From assembly GCF_001949145.1 (NCBI RefSeq), contig NW_019091550.1, positions 563,072 through 593,125 on the forward strand: a stretch of DNA of 30,054 bases. The letters are read 5' to 3'. Position numbers and translations under genes: made by a program. Each line of letters opens with the position of its first letter. Position 1 is the stretch's first letter. This document shows positions 10,600-18,674 of the stretch, in pieces. Origin of the DNA: Acanthaster planci. Lineage: Eukaryota; Echinodermata; Asteroidea; Valvatida; Acanthasteridae. The notes below the pieces were generated by a model that saw nothing but the letters and a program-made list of their open reading frames with translations, did not search any database and was not told the origin of the DNA.

Positions 10600-11619
10600 C
10601 TACTGGATCGCCCCGATGCAGCTTCTCTCTGTGGGCAGGAATAATGGTTTACAGAAGTCCGGTAGCCATTGTTCTAATGCATTAACATTCAGCTTACGGC
10701 ATGCTGGTTGGCCAAACACCTCGTACGTGAAATGCTTAGGAGGTCTTTGGTCCCTGGAGGGACGTGTCACAACACCCTAACTCCTTCCACCAGCTTCATG
10801 TGCTACTTGAGAACCCAACTCAGTCGGCCTACTAGGACCAACAGGTATGGTTTGAATCTGTGGCTCATTGCCCTCCCTGGTATCTGAACTACCACCACCT
10901 CAGCACCAACATTTAATGCATCACTCGGTTCTGGCACATAGATATCTCCAGCACTGTGGACACAAACCTCATCAATACCTCCTCCAGCCACAACTGGACA
11001 AGGCTCGGAACCTCCCATCGAAGGTGGTCCTACCTCACAGTTTCATCATCAACACTGTCTCTGTGTTCCTCAAATACCACTTCAGGAGCAAATTCCACAA
11101 TTGATGGACTATCATCGTGATGACCTCCAGTGTCGGAACAAACCTCAGTATCACTGTCTGTCCTTATTTCGTGCTCAGTCCCACATGAAGGAGGGTGAGC
11201 TGCAAATATCTCTTATGGAACATCACCAACCTCGTGGGACAACGGAGTGAATCCCTGAGGGCTGCCGGGCGATGAATGGGGAATGAAGGGGTCAGCATCA
11301 GCTCTCAGAGGGGAATCAATGGAGGTTTCATCAATACTGTCAGTGCCATCTATGCTCTGCAGGGGACTGACACCAGTTGGGGTATCCCATCTCTAGGGCC
11401 CTTTCCCCATATGGTGACAACAACAGGGTCATCCTGCTCAGATGTATCAACCTCTTCTTCAGGGGTGTGATCAACCTGCTGAATACTGAGCATCTGGTGA
11501 ATCCCCCAGCCCCCATCCCATTCAAACTCATGGTTTCATGTACCACAACATGTACTCACCAGCAGTAGCAGAAGTACCCACAAGACAGTCACACACAGGC
11601 CTACTCCTCTGGTCGCCAT
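10600..11619 (-). pseudogene. Decayed 3' coding region of a Gypsy-like retrotransposon
   Basis: On the minus strand the frame ending in TAG at 10600-10602 carries QRPPKHFTYEVFGQP, the Arg-Pro-Pro then Leu/Phe-Thr-Tyr tail common at the C-terminus of metazoan Gypsy polyproteins. Upstream, between 10800 and 11540, the minus strand reads as a long acidic, Ser/Asp/Glu/Pro-rich region. This is spread over different frames with several stops and at least one frameshift near 11350. The upstream end begins with a Met codon at 11617-11619 and a hydrophobic leader (separate entry). No RT, RNase H or integrase motif is left on this side of the gap. It could be a pol tail alone or a pol tail plus an env-like third ORF. 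Confidence 0.5.
11536..11619 (-). CDS. Short ORF coding a signal-peptide-like leader
   Basis: ATG at 11619-11617 opens 27 codons ending in TGA at 11538-11536. The product has a basic start (M-A-T-R), then V-T-V-L-W-V-L-L-L-L-L, then a Cys pair: a textbook secretory leader shape. The same frame continues past the TGA into the acidic region of the Gypsy-like relic. A GTGAGT donor-like string at 11559-11554 lies right after the leucine run. So this may be a dead env-like leader or the first exon of a small spliced gene; the sequence does not decide. Confidence 0.35.
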   Translation of the reverse strand: MATRGVGLCVTVLWVLLLLLVSTCCGT

Positions 11620-11830
11620 GTTAGATTCATAACAAAACAACTCAACACCCAAATATTTAAAAGCTAACAATCACGAATTACTGATAACAAGGTAGCATCA
11701 AAAAACACACCCAATACCCCACACCCAAGGGCAATTGTTATCAGTACAAAATGTAGACTGATGTAAAACGATTAAAAAGATTTAAACGTATTAAAAAGAC
11801 ATAAACACAGAGCAAATTCAGAACAAACCA

Positions 11831-12697
11831 NNNNNNNNNNNNNNNNNNNNNNNNNNNNNNNNNNNNNNNNNNNNNNNNNNNNNNNNNNNNNNNNNNNNNN
11901 NNNNNNNNNNNNNNNNNNNNNNNNNNNNNNNNNNNNNNNNNNNNNNNNNNNNNNNNNNNNNNNNNNNNNNNNNNNNNNNNNNNNNNNNNNNNNNNNNNNN
12001 NNNNNNNNNNNNNNNNNNNNNNNNNNNNNNNNNNNNNNNNNNNNNNNNNNNNNNNNNNNNNNNNNNNNNNNNNNNNNNNNNNNNNNNNNNNNNNNNNNNN
12101 NNNNNNNNNNNNNNNNNNNNNNNNNNNNNNNNNNNNNNNNNNNNNNNNNNNNNNNNNNNNNNNNNNNNNNNNNNNNNNNNNNNNNNNNNNNNNNNNNNNN
12201 NNNNNNNNNNNNNNNNNNNNNNNNNNNNNNNNNNNNNNNNNNNNNNNNNNNNNNNNNNNNNNNNNNNNNNNNNNNNNNNNNNNNNNNNNNNNNNNNNNNN
12301 NNNNNNNNNNNNNNNNNNNNNNNNNNNNNNNNNNNNNNNNNNNNNNNNNNNNNNNNNNNNNNNNNNNNNNNNNNNNNNNNNNNNNNNNNNNNNNNNNNNN
12401 NNNNNNNNNNNNNNNNNNNNNNNNNNNNNNNNNNNNNNNNNNNNNNNNNNNNNNNNNNNNNNNNNNNNNNNNNNNNNNNNNNNNNNNNNNNNNNNNNNNN
12501 NNNNNNNNNNNNNNNNNNNNNNNNNNNNNNNNNNNNNNNNNNNNNNNNNNNNNNNNNNNNNNNNNNNNNNNNNNNNNNNNNNNNNNNNNNNNNNNNNNNN
12601 NNNNNNNNNNNNNNNNNNNNNNNNNNNNNNNNNNNNNNNNNNNNNNNNNNNNNNNNNNNNNNNNNNNNNNNNNNNNNNNNNNNNNNNNNNNNNNNNN
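11831..12697. other. Assembly gap (867 Ns)
   Basis: An unbroken run of N. By position it must contain the 5' LTR of the Gypsy element and its left insertion junction. A 335-codon minus-strand frame across it is an artefact of the Ns. Confidence 0.99.
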
Positions 12698-12701
12698 ACA
12701 C

Positions 12702-12719
12702 TGGCGTAGTCGGCAGGAT
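12702..12719 (+). other. Primer-binding site, tRNA-Ser type
   Basis: TGGCGTAGTCGGCAGGAT begins two bases after the ACA that should end the 5' LTR. Its complement ends in CCA and matches the acceptor and T-stem 3' half of the common metazoan tRNA-Ser (…CGACTACG plus CCA). The tRNA identity is from general knowledge of tRNA sequences. Confidence 0.85.
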
Positions 12720-13081
12720 GCGTTTAAGGGATTGAGATATTAGTGGATTATGACGAACTCTTTTCAGTTTCATGTCCATGTGATCTTTGCCATCGCCGTT
12801 ACCGTTTCGACATGATCAGATATATATCGCATTCTGTGTTTTCTAACAATCCACTATCGACTTTACAGAGTGTGAGGATGTTGTGTGACCCTTAACTAGT
12901 TTCATATACGCCGAACTGTATTGTACATAGTTTTTTGGGTACATTATTCCCTCGCTTATCGGTGTCCTTCTGGGTACCGTCTAGTGCTCATGTGGGATTA
13001 TCGTGTTCTATGGTGCCAACATCATAAACATGTGCGCCTAAATTACAGAACCGTGTTGTGTAAATCAGGATACCATGAACA

Positions 13082-16000
13082 ATGGCTGATAGAGCGGTTT
13101 ATCTACGCCGATTTACGGCTGATCACATTGCCAAACTCTGTGAACTCAATCACATAGACACAAATGAGGTGAAGACGAAACAAGAAAGAGTCGCAAGCCT
13201 GTGCGACCTCCCTCACATGATTGAGGAGACACCACAACAACAACAACCAAGTGGATTTGGAGTTCCTGAACTCATGAAATTCATCCAGGAAATGGAACAC
13301 ACACGCCAATCACAGACAGAAAAACTGTGCAAATCCTTGGTCGATGCTGTTACTGAGTCGACTAAGAAACCCCCTGTGGTGCAGTTGGGCCCTAAGCTCC
13401 CGGATTTTCATAAACTGAGCAGCGATGATGATATCACGTGTTACTTGGCCACCTTCAAGCGCCTAGCAACCGCCGCCAAAAAGCCTAAAACGGAATGGCC
13501 AAGGCTACTGGAACCCTACTTAACTGGTAGAGCGCAGAAAGTTTTCTACGGGTTGAGCGAGGAGGACAAACAGGATTTTGACAAGATTACAGCTGCGATA
13601 GAGCGGAGATATTTTCGCACCCCAGAAGCCTACCGAATGCAATTCAAGTCAGACTTCAAGAAGGGTGATGAAACATTTGAGGACTATGCGAACAGGCTTG
13701 AGCACAATTTCTTCAAGTGGCTTCAAACTGAGAAAGCCACAGCTGAAGTTCCAGAAGTCAAGCGTTGTTTCCACATAATCATGATGGACCAGCTGCTGTC
13801 CACGGTGCGAAATGACACCCTACGCCTCAAATTGCGAGAACGCACATTTAAAACTGTGTCCGAACTCGCGCGAGCTGCAGATGAGTATTTGCTCCATCAA
13901 CGAGCCAACAACCCATCCACCCACAACAGCTTCAGACACAACCCAGTACCTTCGATTCCTGACAAAACTGTGCCTTCGCAAAACAAACCGCCTATGTCTG
14001 GAAACAAGCCGGCACTGAGCAAATCGACACCCCCTTCCCGGCCCAACCGACCTGGGCAATATACCAGTGTGTGCTACAGATGCAAACAAATTGGTCATAG
14101 GGTACAAGACTGCCCGATGCCACCGCCAAAGCCAGACGTCAACTCACAGTCACCTACAAACACCCCAGTGCTTAAAGACAGTGAAAAGCCTCAGAAGCCT
14201 AACAAGATAAACTTCTTGCAGGCGGACAATACTTGTCAGTGTGGACCGTTAGTTGAAGCAACCATCAATGATAGCCATAGGGTTGTCTCTCTCATAGACA
14301 CGGGTTCCAGTCTCTCGTTGATCACGGATGAACTCTGTAATGAACTGGACCTCCCACTTGGCCCAACACCCGAAGAGGCATTAGTTATGGTGGATGGGTC
14401 TGAACTAACCACACTTGGAACGGTGGAGACGAGGGTTGGTGTGGGCGGAGCAGAAACTAAGCTTCACTTACATAGAGTCCGCCGCCTGCCGACCCCTGTC
14501 TTGCTTGGTATGGACTTTGTGCACAACGTCAATTTGGCACTGGATTTTGCCAATAATTGTTATTGGACGGTCCCCGTCATGGATTGTCTGCGAAGACAAA
14601 CTGTCCAGTATCCTATGTTGGGTACACCCGTCCCTCCCCCTCGTCATGCAGAGCCTGTCACAACAATTGATGATGACATGCCCCCACGGTCCTCCATAAA
14701 ACTTGACCGACCAGTTCTCACAGGTGATGACATTCATCGCATAGACACATTGTTGAATGCTTTTCCAGATGTCATGTCCGATGAACCAGGGCAGACGGAC
14801 ATGGCGCAACATCACATTGACGTGGGTGGTGCCTCACCTCTACGCTCTCCCCCATATCGCCTCTCACCAGAACGCCGCCAAGCTCTGCGCAAAGAACTGG
14901 ACACACTGCTTCAAACGGGGAAAATTGTGCGGTCCAAATCACCATGGGCATCACCAGTGTTGATGGTCCCCAAGAAGAATGGCCAGTTCCGTCTTTGTGT
15001 GGACTATCGGAAGTTAAATTCAGTCACAAAGATCGACGCTTTTCCGATGCCCACTATCGACGCCATATTAGATTCACTTCATGGGGCCACGATATTCAGT
15101 TCACTCGATCTCCGTAGCGGATACTGGCAGTTGGCTGTTGCACCCGAGGACGCTGAAAAAACAGCCTTCATTTGTGAAGAGGGACTCTTCCATTTCACAG
15201 TGCTCCCTTTTGGTGTAGTCAACGGGCCCGCTAGTTTCCAGCGCCTGATGTCGGAGGTGCTGGGAGATCTGATTGGCCATGTATGCTACGTGTATCTTGA
15301 TGATATAGTTTGCTACTCCCGGACTGTTGACCAACATCTTGCTGACTTGCATGAAGTGCTGACCAAGTTGCGACAAGCTGGGCTTACGGTGAACTTTGAG
15401 AAATGCAACTTTGCTTGCTCTGAGATGTCCTATCTTGGACATGTTGTGAGTAAGGAGGGCATACGTCCTAATCCAGACAAGATTGCTGCAGTTCAGGACT
15501 TTCCAGTTCCCCAGACTCGCAAGCAACTTGAACGATTCTTGGGAATGGTCGGGTGGTACCAAAAGTTTATTCCCCACCTGTCCGACATTGCTGAACCCTT
15601 ACACCAGCTACGCCGGAAGGAAGTTGCCTGGGTGTGGTCAACGGCATGCCAACAAGCTTTTGACTGCTTACGACTTGCACTTACGACTCAGCCAATCCTT
15701 GCTTTTCCGGATCCTGACCTGCCGTACTCCATTCACACTGATGCGAGCGACGTTGGACTTGGGGCCGTCCTCCTCCAACGACAGGAGAGTGGACCACGCA
15801 CAATTGCCTACGCTAGTCGAGCCCTCTCTGGTGCGGAAAGGAACTACAGCGCGACCGAGAAAGAATGTTTGGCCGTTGTTTGGGCCCTTGAGAAATGGCG
15901 TCCTTACTTGGAGGGTCGCCACTGCCGCGTAGTCACCGACCATCAAGCCTTGTGCTGGTTATTTCGCCGTGCCCACCAGAAGGGACGTCTCGCACGTTGG

Positions 16001-17716
16001 GTTTTGCGCTTGCAAGACTTCATGTTTGATGTCGTGTATCGCCCAGGCTCGCAAAATGTGGTACCCGATGCCTTATCCAGAGCTCCGGAGTCCCCTTCTG
16101 TTGTGGGGGTGGTGCAGGTAAACCCTGTACTGCCTCTGTCGTCGCCCTTGCTTCCATCTTCAGATGACCTCCCTGAACGCTCTCCAGACACTGCGTCTCC
16201 TCCTACTGTACATGGCAAGGAGTTTACCGCCACAGATCCCTGCGCAGCAGCTACATGCCTAGACCCCAAGGACATGTTGATAGACTGGGTACAGTGTAAT
16301 GACTGTGATGGTTGGTACCATACCAAATGTGTCCATATTCGCCCAAAACGCGCCGCCAATACGGCTAAATTTTCATGTCCGACCTGTCGCCAATGCCGTT
16401 GGAAACATCGGCGAGATCTTGAATGGGACACCACGGTTTTGCCTGACAGTAGCTGCAATACTCATACTACTGTCCTTACACGGGATTGCCTTCTTGCTGC
16501 ACAGGCGGCAGATTCAGATATTTCATGCATGCGCGACTTCCTCGAGAAAGATCAGTTGCCCAATGACCCAGTCTTAGCCAAACGTCTTCGGGGCCTTGCC
16601 GATAAATATCGTGTTCACTACGGCCTACTTTTGCATTTTGTGAAGTCGTCCTGGGTGGTCGTTGTCCCAAAGTCTCTCCAAAGGGACGTCATGCTAGAAT
16701 GCCACACGAAACCGACTGCTGGTCACCTTGGTCGTTCAAAGACTCTGAGCCGTATTTTCGGTGAACATCTCTGGTGGAAAGGCATAGCAGATTCAGTTCG
16801 TAGTTTCGTGCGCGCCTGCCCCACGTGTCAGCAAACGAAGCCATTGTATCGTAAACCAGCCGGTCTCATGCTCTCGACACAGTCTGCCAAACCTTGGCAG
16901 ATCGTTGCTGTCGACCTTATGGGCCCCTTACCCAAGTCATATGGAGGCCATGAATATCTCTTGGTTGCGACTGACCACTACTCGAAGTGGACCGAAGTTT
17001 TCCCGTTGCGGAACGCCTCCGGCAAATCCGTCGCTTGCATAATTGTTCGTCAGTTGTTCTGTCGTTTTGGGCCCCCACGCTCACTACTCTCAGATAATGG
17101 CCCTCAATTCACAAGTCGGGCCCTTTCCGCTGTCTGCAGTGATTGGGGAGTTGAGCAAATATTTATCTCGCCTTACCATCCCCAGACAAATTGGGTAGAA
17201 CGCGTGAACCGCACTATTAAGCAGATGCTGCAGGCCTATACAGGTTCTGACCACCGCACTTGGGACACTCACGTTGCGCATTTTGCATTTGCCCTTAACA
17301 CAGCAACTCATGAAACTACCGGAATAGAACCCGCAGTCCTCATGTTTGGCCGCAGTATTCGTACGCCACTGACTAACAAGCTCGCAACTGATTGTCTGCC
17401 TAATCCACAACCAGATGTACAGCAGTTGTCCGATCACGTTGACACACATCGTGCACGTGCGCATGATAAACAGAAGCGGAACTACGACAAAACGCGTACT
17501 AGTCTCCTGTTGGCCGTGGGTGATAGGGTGATGGTTCGTACTCACCCACAGTCGAAAGCTAGCAAGAACTTTAGTGCGAAACTGGCACCCCGCTGGAGAG
17601 GACCTTTTTTGGTCAAGGAACTTCTCACGCCGGTCAATCTTAAACTGGCCGACACTAACCAACCTCATAAAGAGATTGTAGTGCATATTGATCAAGTCAA
17701 GCCTGTCCCACAGTAG
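13082..17716 (+). CDS. Gag-Pol polyprotein of a Ty3/Gypsy retrotransposon with PHD finger (1544 aa)
   Basis: A single frame carries all retroelement functions. Gag capsid-like region at about residues 100-275, with a SCAN-like pattern (190-275). Zinc knuckle C331-x2-C334-x4-H339-x4-C344. Aspartic protease LIDTGSS (D406). Reverse transcriptase at about 580-800, with YLDD at 738-741. RNase H with D887, E926, D953 and D996 in place. PHD finger with ligands C1054, C1059, C1072, C1075, H1080, C1083, C1099 and C1102. Integrase HHCC zinc domain H1208, H1215, C1246, C1249. Integrase core D1278, D1338, E1373 (35 between the last two). GPY/F-like module near 1500. The ATG at 13082 has A at -3 and G at +4 and is preceded by a short untranslated leader. 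There is no Gag/Pol frameshift, so both come from one translation product. All catalytic residues I looked for are present. It makes the capsid and copies and integrates the element. Confidence 0.95.
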   Translation: MADRAVYLRRFTADHIAKLCELNHIDTNEVKTKQERVASLCDLPHMIEETPQQQQPSGFGVPELMKFIQEMEHTRQSQTEKLCKSLVDAVTESTKKPPVVQLGPKLPDFHKLSSDDDITCYLATFKRLATAAKKPKTEWPRLLEPYLTGRAQKVFYGLSEEDKQDFDKITAAIERRYFRTPEAYRMQFKSDFKKGDETFEDYANRLEHNFFKWLQTEKATAEVPEVKRCFHIIMMDQLLSTVRNDTLRLKLRERTFKTVSELARAADEYLLHQRANNPSTHNSFRHNPVPSIPDKTVPSQNKPPMSGNKPALSKSTPPSRPNRPGQYTSVCYRCKQIGHRVQDCPMPPPKPDVNSQSPTNTPVLKDSEKPQKPNKINFLQADNTCQCGPLVEATINDSHRVVSLIDTGSSLSLITDELCNELDLPLGPTPEEALVMVDGSELTTLGTVETRVGVGGAETKLHLHRVRRLPTPVLLGMDFVHNVNLALDFANNCYWTVPVMDCLRRQTVQYPMLGTPVPPPRHAEPVTTIDDDMPPRSSIKLDRPVLTGDDIHRIDTLLNAFPDVMSDEPGQTDMAQHHIDVGGASPLRSPPYRLSPERRQALRKELDTLLQTGKIVRSKSPWASPVLMVPKKNGQFRLCVDYRKLNSVTKIDAFPMPTIDAILDSLHGATIFSSLDLRSGYWQLAVAPEDAEKTAFICEEGLFHFTVLPFGVVNGPASFQRLMSEVLGDLIGHVCYVYLDDIVCYSRTVDQHLADLHEVLTKLRQAGLTVNFEKCNFACSEMSYLGHVVSKEGIRPNPDKIAAVQDFPVPQTRKQLERFLGMVGWYQKFIPHLSDIAEPLHQLRRKEVAWVWSTACQQAFDCLRLALTTQPILAFPDPDLPYSIHTDASDVGLGAVLLQRQESGPRTIAYASRALSGAERNYSATEKECLAVVWALEKWRPYLEGRHCRVVTDHQALCWLFRRAHQKGRLARWVLRLQDFMFDVVYRPGSQNVVPDALSRAPESPSVVGVVQVNPVLPLSSPLLPSSDDLPERSPDTASPPTVHGKEFTATDPCAAATCLDPKDMLIDWVQCNDCDGWYHTKCVHIRPKRAANTAKFSCPTCRQCRWKHRRDLEWDTTVLPDSSCNTHTTVLTRDCLLAAQAADSDISCMRDFLEKDQLPNDPVLAKRLRGLADKYRVHYGLLLHFVKSSWVVVVPKSLQRDVMLECHTKPTAGHLGRSKTLSRIFGEHLWWKGIADSVRSFVRACPTCQQTKPLYRKPAGLMLSTQSAKPWQIVAVDLMGPLPKSYGGHEYLLVATDHYSKWTEVFPLRNASGKSVACIIVRQLFCRFGPPRSLLSDNGPQFTSRALSAVCSDWGVEQIFISPYHPQTNWVERVNRTIKQMLQAYTGSDHRTWDTHVAHFAFALNTATHETTGIEPAVLMFGRSIRTPLTNKLATDCLPNPQPDVQQLSDHVDTHRARAHDKQKRNYDKTRTSLLLAVGDRVMVRTHPQSKASKNFSAKLAPRWRGPFLVKELLTPVNLKLADTNQPHKEIVVHIDQVKPVPQ
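16241..16387 (+). other. PHD finger inside the Gypsy Pol (residues 1054-1102)
   Basis: Within the Gag-Pol frame, between the RNase H end (about 1000) and the integrase zinc domain (1208), eight zinc ligands have PHD spacing C-x4-C-x12-C-x2-C-x4-H-x2-C-x15-C-x2-C. The core WVQCNDCDGWYH has W1069 and W1078, positions that form the methyl-lysine cage in PHD fingers that read H3K4me3. The overall look is closest, in my reading, to the third PHD finger of KDM5 demethylases. Binding is inferred, not shown. Confidence 0.85.
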
Positions 17717-18448
17717 AACTTTACTGAACTGTTAGATTTAAGCAGTCTAGGTTTATTGCACTTTTCAAGCTGTGCTGGAGTGTTGTAAACCTGTGCACTT
17801 AAGAGAATCTTGCTTTGTTTGTATATCCTGTATGTTGTACGACCAATTTTATCTAAGGAAGCATGTAACTCTGTTTTTGTCACTGATCATTTTTTTTTAA
17901 AAAAGACCTTTTTCTAATTTTGCCCATTTTTATGTGGTCTCTTTTGTGTGTGTACGTGTAAACATGTATGTGCAAATGTCCAGACAACTGGGACGGCCAC
18001 AGTCTTTTGTTTTTCATTATGAGTGCACTTTATCGATATGTGTATTAATTATGGTTTCTTTTTGGTTTATTTTGCAGTACAGACCAACAGCAGAAGTGGC
18101 CTTGATACTTTAATTCATTTGTTACATACAGCAGCCTTTTATATTTTGTATGTCGAAGCCAGTATTTATCTTGCCATGTTACGTTAGAAGTGTCTTATTG
18201 GTAACCTTTTCTGCTTTGACTACTTAAATATTATGCTTCTCTCTGTGTAAGGATCGAGAAGGAAGAAAAATATTTATCTTTTTCCGGACACGAGCGAAAA
18301 CTGTAGAGACAAATCCTAATTTCTGTACAAGTGTTTTGTTTTGTTCTTTTAGATGACCCTATAAGACAGAAAAAAGACAGAAGTTTCTGAGTTAAGTTGT
18401 ACTTTTGGGGCGCCTTTATCTCCTTTACCCCCAGACCGAGTCTCGCCC
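17717..18448 (+). other. Untranslated 3' region of the Gypsy element
   Basis: About 730 bp between the Pol stop and the polypurine tract without a usable frame on the sense strand. No env-like leader or transmembrane segment was seen. It is T-rich with an A/T tract near 17890. Confidence 0.7.
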
Positions 18449-18455
18449 GGGGGAG
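18449..18455 (+). other. Polypurine tract of the Gypsy element
   Basis: GGGGGAG directly before TGTAGCAGCAG, the start of the 3' LTR. This is the plus-strand primer site. Confidence 0.75.
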
Positions 18456-18674
18456 TGTAGCAGCAGAGTACTAGTACATGTATATTATTTTGTCAATTAG
18501 GCACTGGGATTGAAGGATGTTATGTTAATTATGTTAAGATGGTTAACAGTGAATGATGATGATTGATTAAAACCTTTTCAGCGTTAATCTTAATAGTTCG
18601 TCTGTTGTCCCGTTGATATCTACTGCCCAGTTGAGCAGCATCGAACTGTACGTAACAATATTCTCCCCGTTACA
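18456..18674 (+). repeat. 3' LTR of the Gypsy element
   Basis: It starts TGTAGCAG after the polypurine tract and most likely ends CGTTACA at 18674, giving TGTA...TACA inverted ends and 219 bp. An earlier end at 18657 (GTAACA) is possible. Both fit the ACA preserved at the 5' LTR edge (12698-12700). An ATTAAA signal is near 18566. Confidence 0.75.

Larger units (their letters stand above)
11831..18674 (+). mobile_element. Ty3/Gypsy LTR retrotransposon, near complete, with a PHD finger in Pol
   Basis: In order: 5' LTR (hidden in the gap, last bases ACA at 12698-12700), tRNA-Ser-type primer site, 380-bp leader, one Gag-Pol frame (13082-17716), a 739-bp untranslated 3' region, polypurine tract and 3' LTR (18456 to about 18674). 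The frame has no stop or frameshift over 1544 codons, so the copy is young or was recently mobile. The protease, RT, RNase H, integrase order places it in Ty3/Gypsy (Metaviridae). The left edge is uncertain because of the gap. Confidence 0.92.

Noticed and set aside
11772-12779. 335-codon minus-strand frame across the N run
   Set aside because: It exists only because Ns do not produce stops.
15101-15577. 158-codon open frame antisense to RT, and similar antisense frames at 15943-16458 and 17090-17695
   Set aside because: These are frame shadows of the intact Gag-Pol coding sequence and have no recognisable domains.
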